Source of the DNA: Clostridium_AD sp050717545
Lineage (GTDB): Bacteria > Bacillota > Clostridia > Clostridiales > Clostridiaceae
DNA: 64,000 nucleotides
Assembly: GCF_050717545.1 (NCBI RefSeq)
Contig: NZ_JBOITN010000019.1
Coordinates: 1-64,000 of the forward strand
Reading direction: 5' to 3'
The translations under genes and the position numbers were made by a program. Shown piece by piece: positions 18,184 through 27,733 of the stretch (its first letter is position 1; each line of letters starts with the position of its first letter). The notes below the pieces were generated by a model. That model was not told where the DNA came from. It ran no database searches and saw only the letters and a list, made by a program, of their open reading frames with translations.

Positions 18184-18212
18184 TTAAGGGATAAATTGAA
18201 AATATAAAAAAA

Positions 18213-18243
18213 GAGCTCTGAGTTTTTTCAGAGCTCCTTTTTA
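18213..18243 (+). terminator. Rho-independent terminator
   Basis: GAGCTCTGA pairs with TCAGAGCTC around GTTTTTT, followed by CTTTTTATCC, 30 bp after the coiled-coil gene. Confidence 0.9.
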
Positions 18244-18742
18244 TCCTTTTAAATTACATATAATAAATCTACAACTATAATAGACAAGCATTTATTTGTT
18301 TAGCTTAGATATAATTTATTTAAGAACAATTATATAAGATTAAGCGTAGTGATAAGAAAGTAGTGCAAAAGGTAGGGAAAGAGGATATACTAGGGTGAGT
18401 AATTAGAAGATATGGATAGTAGAAAAAATGATGCAAATATTACTATGACTAAATATTAAAAAAAAGAAAACTTTTTGTAAATGTTATGATATACTGAATT
18501 GTAAATAATAACGTATTAAAATACAAAATAATGTATTACAATGTATATTAAATGCTTTATTTAACGAGATAAAACAAGTTGTAAAGAATGCTAATTTTTT
18601 GATGCTTATAAATCTATAAAACATAAAAAGATGTTGGAATAGATCGATATATGTAGAACAGTGGATTTTTAATGTGAAACACTTTAAAGGTATGTATAAG
18701 GGGAAAATATAATATTATTTAAAAATGGGGGGGGGGATACGA
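18244..18742 (+). promoter_or_regulatory. Long untranslated region before the exopolysaccharide cluster, ending in a G10 tract
   Basis: No gene is seen in this 500-bp region. A TATACT at 18490-18495 is a possible -10 element with a poor -35. The stretch ends with ATG (18725) followed by ten consecutive Gs (18727-18736) and then the ATG at 18743. The G-run is the ribosome binding site of the priming transferase and is a homopolymer prone to slippage. Confidence 0.5.
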
Positions 18743-19411
18743 ATGCAAGAAGTAGAAAGAAATTTAAGAGTTATTCAGGTGGATATTGTTAATGAATGTA
18801 AGAAAAATATGGGATACTTTATAATTAAAAAAATAATTGATGTTGTAGGTGCCTTATGCGGAATTTTATTACTAAGTCCGGTGATGATAGTCGTTGCTAT
18901 TTGGATTAAGTTGGATTCTAAGGGACCCGTTTTTTTTGGTCAAAATAGAGTAGGACAAGGTGGTAAGGCATTTAAGATGTATAAATTTAGGTCTATGTGT
19001 ACAGATGCAGAATGTCTTTTGGAAGAACTTCGCGGTAAAAATGAAATGTCAGGACCTATGTTTAAAATGAAAGAAGATCCAAGAATAACTAAAGTTGGTA
19101 GATTTATACGGAATATGAGCATAGATGAACTGCCTCAACTTTTTAATATATTAAATGGAGAAATGTCAATTGTAGGGCCGAGGCCAAGTCTACCAAAAGA
19201 AGTAGCGCAGTTTACGTCTTTACAGAAACAAAGGTTAATTGCAAAACCGGGTCTAACTTGCTATTGGCAGGTTAGAGGGCGGAGCGATGTTAGCTTTGAA
19301 GAGTGGATGGAAATGGATATAGAGTATTTGGCGCATAGAAGTACATTTGTAGATATAGGACTTATATTTAAAACAGTGAGGGTACTGTTTGGGGATAAGG
19401 GTGCTAGATAA
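18743..19411 (+). CDS. Exopolysaccharide priming sugar-phosphate transferase
   Basis: I take ATG 18743 (MQEVERNLRV), six bases after a G10 tract; ATG 18725 upstream is in frame only with the present tract length. The protein is the catalytic half of the bacterial sugar transferase family (WcaJ/RfbP/EpsL type): one membrane segment (VGALCGILLLSPVMIVVAI), then FGQNRVGQGG, MYKFRSM, DELPQLFNIL and SIVGPRPSLP. It transfers a hexose-1-phosphate to undecaprenyl phosphate on the inner membrane face, the first step of the polymer. The multi-span N-terminal half of WcaJ is absent, as usual for short Gram-positive forms. A truncated paralogue lies at 30223-30426. Confidence 0.9.
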   Translation: MQEVERNLRVIQVDIVNECKKNMGYFIIKKIIDVVGALCGILLLSPVMIVVAIWIKLDSKGPVFFGQNRVGQGGKAFKMYKFRSMCTDAECLLEELRGKNEMSGPMFKMKEDPRITKVGRFIRNMSIDELPQLFNILNGEMSIVGPRPSLPKEVAQFTSLQKQRLIAKPGLTCYWQVRGRSDVSFEEWMEMDIEYLAHRSTFVDIGLIFKTVRVLFGDKGAR

Positions 19412-19510
19412 AGGGATTTAACCTGAAATTAATAACTAGTTGATGAAAGCTCGTAATTATTTTTAAATAATTTACGTAGCAGTTAATCAAAAGATGGGGG
19501 AATAAGTTTT

Positions 19511-20860
19511 ATGAAGATAGTTGTAGCGGGAACAGGTTATGTAGGGCTGGTTACGGGAGCCTGTTTATCTGAAGTTGGTCATAACGTAACATGTGTGGAT
19601 ATTGATGCGAAAAAAGTTGAGATTATGAAAAAAGGAATTTCACCTATATATGAACCAGGATTAGATGAACTTTTGAAAAGAAATTATGAATCAAAAAAGT
19701 TAACATTTACTACGGATTATGTTAATGCATATAAAGATGCAGATGTCGTATTTATAGGTGTAGGCACACCAGAAAGACAAGATGGCTCAGCCAATTTAGA
19801 TTATGTATACAATGTTGCATTGCAAATAGCTCAAAATGTAGAAAAAGATTGTTTAGTTGTAGTTAAATCTACAGTTCCTATAGGAACTAATGATAGGGTG
19901 GAAGAATTTTTAAAAGAGCATTTAAATAATGATGTTGAAATAGAAGTTGCTTCAAATCCAGAGTTTTTAGCGCAAGGTACAGCGGTCCGCGACACATTGT
20001 ATGCAAGTAGAATAGTAATAGGTGTGGAATCAACAAATGCAGGAGATATATTAAAAGAAATATACGCAAGATTTGATAAACCGATAGTTGTAGCTAATAG
20101 AAGAAGTGCAGAAATGATTAAGTATGCTTCAAATGATTTTTTAGCTTTAAAAATCTCCTTTATAAATGAAATAGCGAATTTTTGTGAAATAGTTGGAGCA
20201 GACATTGAAGATGTAACAAAAGGTATGAGTTATGACTCAAGAATAGGAGATAAATTTTTGAATGCAGGGCTAGGGTATGGTGGTTCATGTTTTCCTAAAG
20301 ATACAAAGGCACTTCATTGGCTAGCAAATGATAGTGGTTATGAATTAAAAACAATAAAGGCGACTATAGAAGTTAATGAAAATCAAAAATATAAGCTTTT
20401 TAGAAAGGCCAAACAAAGATTTGGAAGTTTAAAAGGATTAAAAGTTGCGGTCTTAGGATTAACATTTAAGCCGGGAACAGATGATCTAAGAGAGGCTCCA
20501 TCAATACCAAATGTAAGAAGGCTTTTAGATGAAGGAGCAGAAATAATTGCTTATGATCCAGTTGGTACGGAAAACTTTAAAAAGATATATCCTACTGAAA
20601 TAAAATATGTGAGCACTCCGCAGGAAACATTAAAAGATGCAGATTTAGCATTTATATTTACTGAATGGAATGAGATAAAGTCTTTAAAATTAGAAGAATA
20701 TGAAAAATCAATGAAAACTCCTATCATATTTGATGGAAGAAATTGTCACAAAATATCGGATGTTCAGGAAAGATCCATAGAATATTATTCTGTTGGAAGA
20801 AAGGATATTTTGAATTTAGAGGACAATGTTAAAAGTCAAGTAGCTGTAACTATACGATAA
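19511..20860 (+). CDS. ugd: UDP-glucose 6-dehydrogenase
   Basis: The 449 residues carry the N-terminal NAD fold (VVAGTGYVGLVTGACLSEVGH), the YEPGLDELL loop, STVPIGT, NPEFLAQGTA and the catalytic cysteine in GYGGSCFPKDTKAL near residue 259. The C-terminal domain has VLGLTFKPGTDDLREAPS. It oxidises UDP-glucose to UDP-glucuronate, giving an acidic sugar for the polymer. A UDP-ManNAc dehydrogenase is less likely because the FLAQGTA and GYGGSCF context is Ugd-like. Start follows GATGGGGGAA. Confidence 0.9.
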   Translation: MKIVVAGTGYVGLVTGACLSEVGHNVTCVDIDAKKVEIMKKGISPIYEPGLDELLKRNYESKKLTFTTDYVNAYKDADVVFIGVGTPERQDGSANLDYVYNVALQIAQNVEKDCLVVVKSTVPIGTNDRVEEFLKEHLNNDVEIEVASNPEFLAQGTAVRDTLYASRIVIGVESTNAGDILKEIYARFDKPIVVANRRSAEMIKYASNDFLALKISFINEIANFCEIVGADIEDVTKGMSYDSRIGDKFLNAGLGYGGSCFPKDTKALHWLANDSGYELKTIKATIEVNENQKYKLFRKAKQRFGSLKGLKVAVLGLTFKPGTDDLREAPSIPNVRRLLDEGAEIIAYDPVGTENFKKIYPTEIKYVSTPQETLKDADLAFIFTEWNEIKSLKLEEYEKSMKTPIIFDGRNCHKISDVQERSIEYYSVGRKDILNLEDNVKSQVAVTIR

Positions 20861-20884
20861 GAAGATGCATAAGGGGATTAGAAA

Positions 20885-22087
20885 ATGAAACATGTTTTTA
20901 TAATAGGATCTAAAGGTATTCCAGCAAAGTATGGTGGGTTTGAAACTTTTGTAGATAAACTAACGCAGGGACAACAAAATAAAGAAATAAAATATCATGT
21001 TTCCTGTTTGGCTGAAGATTACAAAAATTTTGAATATAATAATGCTGAATGTTTTAATATAAAAGTACCTAATATTGGCCCTGCTAAGGCAATTTATTAC
21101 GATATTATGGCATTAAAAGAAAGTATTAAATACATAGAAATGAATAATATAAAAAATTCAATTGTATATATTTTAGCTTGTAGAATAGGACCGTTTGTTG
21201 GGTATTACAAAAAGAAATTAAAAAGATTAGGCGGAACTTTGATTGTTAACCCTGATGGGCATGAGTGGAAAAGAGGGAAATGGAATAAAGCTATAAGAAA
21301 GTATTGGAAAATTTCTGAAAAATACATGGTGAAACACGCAGATTTATTAATATGTGATTCTAAAAATATCGAAAAATATATACAAGAAGATTATAAACAA
21401 TATAATCCAAAAACAATATTTATAGCTTATGGTGCTGATATTAAAAAATCTAAGTTAACAGATAAAGATAGCGATTTACTTAAATGGTATAAGGAAAAGA
21501 AAGTTGAAAAAAAAGCTTACTACCTAGTAGTTGGTAGATTTGTTCCGGAAAATAATTATGAAACTATGATAACTGAGTTTATGAAATCAAAAACTAAAAA
21601 GGATTTTATTTTAATAACTAATGTTGAAAAAAATAAATTTTACGAAAATTTAAAAGAAAAAACAAACTTTCATAAGGATAAGAGAATAAAATTTGTTGGA
21701 ACTGTTTACAATCAAGAATTACTGAAAAAAATCAGAGAAAGTGCATATGGGTATTTTCACGGCCATGAGGTGGGGGGGACAAATCCATCGCTACTAGAAG
21801 CACTAGCTACAACAAACTTGAATATTTTATTAGATGTTGGATTTAATAAAGAAGTTGGAATGGATGGAGCTCTATACTTTAACAAGGAAGATAGAAATCT
21901 AGCTGACCTTATAGAGAAGTTAGATGATATCAATGAAGAATACTTAGAAACGCTAGGTTTAAAAGCTAAGGAAAGAATAGAGACGGAATATACATGGGAA
22001 TATATTATAGAAAAATACGAAGAGCTTTTTTGTAAATATAGTAATAGTGATTTAGATGTAATAAAATTGGAAGATGAATTTGTTTGA
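20885..22087 (+). CDS. Glycosyltransferase, DUF1972/GT4 rhamnosyltransferase type
   Basis: The N-terminus (MKHVFIIGSKGIPAKYGGFETFVDKLT) is characteristic of the DUF1972 glycosyltransferases, many of which add L-rhamnose as the second sugar. The GT-B C-terminal half has VVGRFVPENNYETMI and the nucleotide-binding HGHEVGGTNPSLLEA. It is cytosolic at the membrane. The dTDP-rhamnose genes at 30.8-34.3 kb support a rhamnosyl donor. It starts 24 bp after ugd, with AAGGGGA. Confidence 0.8.
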   Translation: MKHVFIIGSKGIPAKYGGFETFVDKLTQGQQNKEIKYHVSCLAEDYKNFEYNNAECFNIKVPNIGPAKAIYYDIMALKESIKYIEMNNIKNSIVYILACRIGPFVGYYKKKLKRLGGTLIVNPDGHEWKRGKWNKAIRKYWKISEKYMVKHADLLICDSKNIEKYIQEDYKQYNPKTIFIAYGADIKKSKLTDKDSDLLKWYKEKKVEKKAYYLVVGRFVPENNYETMITEFMKSKTKKDFILITNVEKNKFYENLKEKTNFHKDKRIKFVGTVYNQELLKKIRESAYGYFHGHEVGGTNPSLLEALATTNLNILLDVGFNKEVGMDGALYFNKEDRNLADLIEKLDDINEEYLETLGLKAKERIETEYTWEYIIEKYEELFCKYSNSDLDVIKLEDEFV

Positions 22088-22221
22088 AAAACAAGTAATT
22101 AATAGTGACCATAAGTATCAAACTTTATAGAGTAGAGAATTGTGTTGAGTCAAATTTATATATGCTATAGAATTTAAGAATAAAAGTTAGATAAATAATT
22201 TATTAAAGGGAGTTTCGTGAA

Positions 22222-23157
22222 ATGAACATTATGATATTAGGAGCTGCAGGCTTCATTGGAACAAACTTAACATTTGAACTAGCTAAAAACAGTCACAATA
22301 CTATTACCTTGGTAGATAGAGTGCAGGCTGATTTCTCGCACATTGAAAGTTTCTGTTTTTCGAACTGTAGAATAGTTAAAGAAAATTTTGATGAAAATTG
22401 TGATTTTGAAAAATTAATTTCTGATCAAGATATTATTTATCATTTAGTAAGCACAACATATCCTTCAAATGCCAATCAGCATATAGCAGAAGAAATTAAA
22501 GCGAATGTAATTGTAACAATTAATCTGTTAGATGCATGCGTTAAGAAATGTATAAAAAAAGTTGTTTTTATTTCTTCAGGGGGTACTGTCTATGGAATAG
22601 AAAAAAATATGCCCTTAAAAGAGGATGCGCCGACTTATCCGATTTCTTCTTATGGAATCCAGAAAATAACAATAGAAAAGTTGCTTTACTTATATAACTA
22701 TCTCTATAAATTAGATTATATTGTGATTCGTTTAGCAAATCCATATGGACCTTACCAAAAACCAAATGGAGTTTTAGGTGCGGTTACAACATTTACATAT
22801 AAATTCATTATGGGACAGACTATTGAGGTTTATGGTGATGGTTCGGTTGTAAGAGATTATATTTACATAGAAGATGCAATAAATGGAATCTTAAATATTG
22901 CAAATGGAACAAGTAAGAAAAAAATATTTAATTTAGGGTGTGGAAGAGGATATAGTTTGAAAGAAGTTATTGAAACTATACAGAAAACACTAGGGGTAAG
23001 TAATAACATTCTATATTTGGAAGGTAGAAAAGCAGATGTTCCGGTTAACGTTTTGGATATAACACGATATGAAGAGGAGTTCGGTACGTTAAATCCTTGT
23101 TCTTTAGAAGAAGGAATAGAAAAGACTGCACAGTTTATGAAACAACAATATTGTTAA
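22222..23157 (+). CDS. NAD-dependent sugar epimerase/dehydratase (UDP-glucose 4-epimerase-like)
   Basis: This extended SDR protein of 311 residues has the NAD motif GAAGFIGTNL, a Ser-Tyr-Lys triad (FISSGGTVYG, then SSYGIQK with the catalytic YxxxK) and the substrate region RLANPYGPYQ, YGDGSVVRDYIYIEDA. It probably interconverts a UDP-sugar for the polymer, for example UDP-glucuronate to UDP-galacturonate; substrate specificity is not readable. GalE proper is encoded at 62224-63210. Confidence 0.8.
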   Translation: MNIMILGAAGFIGTNLTFELAKNSHNTITLVDRVQADFSHIESFCFSNCRIVKENFDENCDFEKLISDQDIIYHLVSTTYPSNANQHIAEEIKANVIVTINLLDACVKKCIKKVVFISSGGTVYGIEKNMPLKEDAPTYPISSYGIQKITIEKLLYLYNYLYKLDYIVIRLANPYGPYQKPNGVLGAVTTFTYKFIMGQTIEVYGDGSVVRDYIYIEDAINGILNIANGTSKKKIFNLGCGRGYSLKEVIETIQKTLGVSNNILYLEGRKADVPVNVLDITRYEEEFGTLNPCSLEEGIEKTAQFMKQQYC

Positions 23158-23235
23158 ATCGGAAAAGTAGAAAAATTATATTATTAATGAATATGAAATG
23201 GCTTAATAAATAATTAATGTTAGAAAGAGGTATAA

Positions 23236-24417
23236 ATGATAAATATATTGTATTTACATGCAGGTGCTGAAATGTATGGTGCTGATAAAGTGCTTTTAGA
23301 TTTAATAAGAAATTTAGATCAATCGAAATATAATCCAATGGTGGTGTTGCCATGTAATGGAGTATTAGTAGATGCTCTAAAAAGAGAGGGTATTAATACG
23401 CAAATTATTGATTATCCTATTATGAGAAGAAAATATTTTAATCCTAAAGGGATGATGGATTACATGTTTAATTTTATAAAATATTCAAAAATTCTATTGG
23501 AAATAGCTAAAGAAAATAATATTGATATTATTCACACTAATACCTCAGCGGTAATGGAAGGCGTTTATCTAAGCAGAAAGTTGAAAGTTCCACAGATATG
23601 GAACATTCACGAAATCATCGTAAAACCTAAATTTATATACAAGGTTACTAGCTTTATTATTTCTAAGGGAGCAAAAGCTGTCATAACTGATTCAAATGCA
23701 GTTAAAACACATCTCGAGATATCTGGTTTTTTTCATAATCAGGTAAGTGTTATTCATAACGGTGTAGATAGTAATCATTTTAATCCCAGCAATGATTGCA
23801 CATATCTATATAAAGAATTTCAAATTCCTCGAGATTCTAGAGTAATTGGTATGATGGGTCGTGTAAATTCTTGGAAAGGCCAACATGAATTTCTTGAGGC
23901 TGCGAATATTATAATGTCTAAACATGAAGATGTTTATTCAGTATTAGTAGGAAGTTCGTTTGAAGGTGAAGAATGGAGAGTTGAGCAATTAAGAAAAGAA
24001 ATTGACAAATCTCCATATAAAAACAGAATAGTAGAGATTGGATATAGGTCTGACAGTCAGGGTATTTACAAATTGTTTGATGTGTTTGTTTTACCAAGTA
24101 TAAATCCAGATCCATTACCTACGGTTGTTCTAGAAGCAATGGCTTCAGGAAAACCAATAATAGGTTATAGACACGGTGGTGTTTGTGAAATGGTAAAGGA
24201 AAATTATAACGGGCTTTTAGCTGAAGTAAGGAACCCAAGTGATCTTTCAGAAAAGATAGAATATATTCTAGAAAATGAAATAATAAAGAAGCAGATGGGT
24301 GAAAATTCTCGCACCCGACAAATGGAATTATTTTCTATTAAGTCTTTTGTGCATAAGTTTTCAAGTTTGTATGATGAGTTAGCGAAATGTAAGATTGGGG
24401 ATAATCATGTTAAATAA
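23236..24417 (+). CDS. Glycosyltransferase family 4
   Basis: GT-B fold of 393 residues. The N-terminus has HAGAEMYGADKVLLDLI, a common GT4 acceptor-domain start. The C-terminal donor domain has GMMGRVNSWKGQHEFLEAA, then FVLPSINPDPLPTVVLEAMASGKPIIGYR with the EX7E motif. The sugar and linkage are unknown. It overlaps the following acetyltransferase gene by about 11 bp, so the two are translationally coupled. Confidence 0.85.
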   Translation: MINILYLHAGAEMYGADKVLLDLIRNLDQSKYNPMVVLPCNGVLVDALKREGINTQIIDYPIMRRKYFNPKGMMDYMFNFIKYSKILLEIAKENNIDIIHTNTSAVMEGVYLSRKLKVPQIWNIHEIIVKPKFIYKVTSFIISKGAKAVITDSNAVKTHLEISGFFHNQVSVIHNGVDSNHFNPSNDCTYLYKEFQIPRDSRVIGMMGRVNSWKGQHEFLEAANIIMSKHEDVYSVLVGSSFEGEEWRVEQLRKEIDKSPYKNRIVEIGYRSDSQGIYKLFDVFVLPSINPDPLPTVVLEAMASGKPIIGYRHGGVCEMVKENYNGLLAEVRNPSDLSEKIEYILENEIIKKQMGENSRTRQMELFSIKSFVHKFSSLYDELAKCKIGDNHVK

Positions 24418-25066
24418 AATCGACGCTAGCATAAAAGGTATAGATAAATTACAGATAATTCTATCAATTGGAAGTAAAATTCTACGCGGGTTTGTTGTGA
24501 AACCCTTTTTCAAAAATACTAAAGGATTACTGTTTGTTGGTAAAAACGTATCCATTCTGAATAAAAGATATTTAACTTGTGGTAAAAATGTAAAATTTGA
24601 AAACAATTGCGAAATTCAGGGATTAAGTACAAGAGGATTAGTTTTTGAAAATCATGTAACTATCGGTCATACGGCAATGATTCGTCCATCTAGTTACTAT
24701 GGGGTTGGAAACATAGGTGAGGGCTTTCATATTGGTAATAATTCATCTATTGGTCCGTTAAGTTATATCGGTTGTGCTGGCTATATTGAAATCGGTGAAA
24801 ATGTAATGATTGGGCCAAGAGTTAGCTTGTTTGCAGAAAATCATAATTTCTCAAACCATGATACTAACATTAAATTGCAAGGGGTTAATAGAAAAGGTAT
24901 TAAAATCGAGGATAATTGTTGGTTAGGCAGCGGAGTTATAGTTTTAGATGGAGTCACAATCGGAAAAGGTAGTGTGGTTACAGCAGGTACATTAGTAACT
25001 AAAGATGTACCTCCAGGTAGTAAAGTCATGGATAAAAGAAATAAACAAATTGTAAGTCGTTATTAG
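24407..25066 (+). CDS. Left-handed beta-helix (hexapeptide) O-acetyltransferase
   Basis: I use ATG 24407 with TTGGGGAT just upstream; a TTG at 24395 is an in-frame alternative. Hexapeptide-repeat motifs run through the centre (IGHTAMIRPS, IGNNSSIGPLSYIG, IGENVMIGPRVSLFAENHNF), with the catalytic His in AENHNF. It ends in the standard WLGSGVIVLDGVTIGKGSVV and AGTLVTKDVPPGSKV. Such enzymes acetylate sugars of surface polymers using acetyl-CoA. The overlap with the preceding GT suggests they modify the same residue. Confidence 0.88.
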   Translation: MLNKIDASIKGIDKLQIILSIGSKILRGFVVKPFFKNTKGLLFVGKNVSILNKRYLTCGKNVKFENNCEIQGLSTRGLVFENHVTIGHTAMIRPSSYYGVGNIGEGFHIGNNSSIGPLSYIGCAGYIEIGENVMIGPRVSLFAENHNFSNHDTNIKLQGVNRKGIKIEDNCWLGSGVIVLDGVTIGKGSVVTAGTLVTKDVPPGSKVMDKRNKQIVSRY

Positions 25067-25088
25067 AATGCATAAAAGGAGAGAAATT

Positions 25089-26219
25089 GTGGCAGCTCAA
25101 AAATTATTATATGTAAGAAGTGGACCATATCAATTAAGCTTTAGTAATTATAATTTGCAGGAAGTTGGCTTAGCAACTGCCTTTTGTGAACAAGGTTTTG
25201 ATTGTGATATTTTATATTATAGTAAAGAAAATAGAGATCAAATTATTCAAATAGGAGAAAGACAAATACGCATTTTATGGAGAAAAGGAATAAAGATTTT
25301 AAGAAGTGGAATTTATCCTTGTATTTTAAAAAAAGATTTTCTTTCTCAGTATGATATAATAATTGTATCTGAATATAGTCAGCTTATGTCAGTGTTTATT
25401 AGTCATTTGAAAAAAAATGTTTATGTGTATAATGGTCCTTATTATAATCTTTTTAAACTTCCTTTTATACAACCAATTTATGATAAGCTATTTGTTAAGG
25501 ATATGAATCAACATATTAAAAAGGTGTTTGTAAAATCTGAACTTTCAAAACGGTTTTTAGCGCATAAAGGCATTAATAATCTTGAAGTAGTTGGTGTTGG
25601 GCTTGATATAAGTAAGTATAATGATGAATTAGAAATTAAAATCGAAACACAGACCTTAATTGAAAAAATGACCGGGCAACGTAATTTGCTTTATGTTGGT
25701 AGCTTAAGTAAAAGGAAAAATTTTAAATTCTTAGTTCAAACTTTTAAAAAGCTAAAACGAACTAGTCAGATAGATGACATTCAACTTGTAGTTATTGGAA
25801 AAGGTGATCAAGCATACATAAAATCATGCTTAAATATTTTGAATAATGAAGAACGAGAATCGGTAATTATGTGCGCTTTTATAGAAAATGCTCAGTTGAA
25901 ATATATATATCCTTTGGCAAAGATATTTCTTTTACCTTCTGTAAAAGAAATTTTTGGTATGGTATTGTTGGAGGCTATGTATTTTGGTATTCCAGTTATT
26001 TCTAGTTTGAATGGTGGTTCAGCTACTTTAATTGAAACTGGAGCAAATGGAATAATTATTAATGAATTTGATACGGATGTATGGGGAAAGCAAATTGATT
26101 GTCTTTTATCAGATGCTAATAAAGCTTATGACATGGGAAAGCTTGCAAGTGAGACTATAAAATCTAATTTTATGTGGAGTTCAATAAGTAAAAAAATGTT
26201 AGATAATATAAAAGTATAA
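25089..26219 (+). CDS. Glycosyltransferase family 4
   Basis: I prefer GTG 25089 (MAAQKLLYVRSG) because AAAGGAG lies seven bases upstream; ATG 25068 has no ribosome binding site and follows the previous stop immediately. The GT-B donor domain has LLYVGSLSKRKNFKFLVQTF, VVIGKGDQ and FLLPSVKEIFGMVLLEAMYFGIPVI. Sugar specificity is unknown. It is part of the polymer assembly block. Confidence 0.8.
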   Translation: MAAQKLLYVRSGPYQLSFSNYNLQEVGLATAFCEQGFDCDILYYSKENRDQIIQIGERQIRILWRKGIKILRSGIYPCILKKDFLSQYDIIIVSEYSQLMSVFISHLKKNVYVYNGPYYNLFKLPFIQPIYDKLFVKDMNQHIKKVFVKSELSKRFLAHKGINNLEVVGVGLDISKYNDELEIKIETQTLIEKMTGQRNLLYVGSLSKRKNFKFLVQTFKKLKRTSQIDDIQLVVIGKGDQAYIKSCLNILNNEERESVIMCAFIENAQLKYIYPLAKIFLLPSVKEIFGMVLLEAMYFGIPVISSLNGGSATLIETGANGIIINEFDTDVWGKQIDCLLSDANKAYDMGKLASETIKSNFMWSSISKKMLDNIKV

Positions 26220-26352
26220 AAAAATGGTTGAGGATAGTTTTATAAAATTATATAATCCCATGAGGTGTATTTTAGACATGTATTTAAAGTGAAGATAAGT
26301 AAGTGCAGAGTATTTAAATATTTTGTCCTTAAATGCAAAGGGGAGATAAACG

Positions 26353-27537
26353 TTGAAAATAGCCATATTATGCCATAGTATCTTTGATGATGGCGGAGTT
26401 CAGAGGGTAATAACCACATTAAGTAATTTGATAAGTAAAGAAAACGAGGTTGAAGTCATCTGTACTAATACAAATATCCCTATAGATTATGAAAAATATA
26501 AACTAGATAGTAATAGAGTAAGGGTTGTATATAATAAATTAAATACAGATAATTACGTTAAAATTTTTATTAGAAAAATATTTAGAGGTTTAAATAAATT
26601 CACTTCCATATTTAACAATAAAAAGTCTATTGACATAATCGGTAATTTATATTATCCGAAAAATATGAGAGAAAATTTTATAAAACTTTGTAAAGCAAAT
26701 GAATACGATATAGTAATCGGATGTCAAGGTGAATATTCAGTTTTTTTAGGAATAATGAAATCAAAAATTAAGTGTAAAGTAATTGGGTGGGAACATAATT
26801 CATTTGATGCATATCTAAATAGTAAATATAGATATTATTGGAATAGGGACATACTATTCAAAGAATATCTACCGTATTTAGATGAGCATATAGTCTTGAC
26901 AAAATTAGATGCAAATAAGTACATAAATCAATTAGAAGTATCGAGTAAGGAGATTTATAATCCTCTAAGTTTTAAATCATTTGAAAAATCAAAATTAATT
27001 AGTAAGAAAATTATCGCGGTCGGGAGGTTAACTAAACAGAAGGGATTTGATAATTTACTAAAAGCGTTTGAAATAGTTAATTTACATAATAATGAATGGA
27101 CACTTGATATTGTAGGTGAAGGAGAAGATGAAAAAAAACTGAAAAATTTAATTGTTAATTTAAACTTAACTAAAAAAGTTAAAATACATAAGTTTACTAA
27201 TAAGGTTGAGGATTTGATTAGAGAGGCTTCAATCTATTCGATGTCATCAAGATGGGAAGGATTTGGATTAGTGGTAACGGAAGCGTTAGAATTAGGTGTT
27301 CCAGTTGTAACTTTTAATACAACTGGTCCAAGTGAAATTATTGAGGATGGTAAATGTGGATGTATTGTAGAGAACAATAATATTGAAGCATTTGCAGATG
27401 CACTAATAATGCTAGTTGATAGTTATGATAAAAGATTAGAGTACTCTATAAATGGAATAGAAAGAGTTAAATGTTTTTATGGAGAAAATATAATAATTCA
27501 ATGGCAGAATTGCTTTGAAAATGTAATGAAGTTGTAA
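26353..27537 (+). CDS. Glycosyltransferase family 4
   Basis: TTG start after GGGGAGATAAACG. The N-terminal acceptor domain opens with ILCHSIFDDGGVQRVITTL. The donor domain has AVGRLTKQKGFDNLLKAF, VGEGEDEKKL and SRWEGFGLVVTEALELGVPVV. It resembles GT4 enzymes that add galactose or N-acetylgalactosamine, but specificity cannot be assigned. A gap of about 130 bp separates it from the previous GT. Confidence 0.83.
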   Translation: MKIAILCHSIFDDGGVQRVITTLSNLISKENEVEVICTNTNIPIDYEKYKLDSNRVRVVYNKLNTDNYVKIFIRKIFRGLNKFTSIFNNKKSIDIIGNLYYPKNMRENFIKLCKANEYDIVIGCQGEYSVFLGIMKSKIKCKVIGWEHNSFDAYLNSKYRYYWNRDILFKEYLPYLDEHIVLTKLDANKYINQLEVSSKEIYNPLSFKSFEKSKLISKKIIAVGRLTKQKGFDNLLKAFEIVNLHNNEWTLDIVGEGEDEKKLKNLIVNLNLTKKVKIHKFTNKVEDLIREASIYSMSSRWEGFGLVVTEALELGVPVVTFNTTGPSEIIEDGKCGCIVENNNIEAFADALIMLVDSYDKRLEYSINGIERVKCFYGENIIIQWQNCFENVMKL

Positions 27538-27621
27538 CTATAATGTAACAGAGAAGGGATATAATAAAATCTGGTGTATTTATAGTAATTAGAATGATAA
27601 TGAAATATTTAGGTATAAATT

Positions 27622-27729
27622 ATGATAGATAAAAAAACACATTTAAAACAACTTATAAAGGATTTCAAAAAATATTACCCACTTGTAAAGGGGAATTTTA
27701 CTTTGAAAATTAAAAAGGATATTAGGTGA
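27622..27729 (+). CDS. Possible short ORF, remnant of a polymer-modifying gene
   Basis: A 35-codon frame (MIDKKTHLKQLIKDFKKYY ...) follows TTAGGT. Its shape recalls the N-terminus of capsular serine-acetyltransferase-like proteins, but the rest is missing. It ends five bases before the polymerase start. It is either a leader peptide or a gene fragment; support is weak. Confidence 0.2.
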   Translation: MIDKKTHLKQLIKDFKKYYPLVKGNFTLKIKKDIR

Positions 27730-27733
27730 GAAA

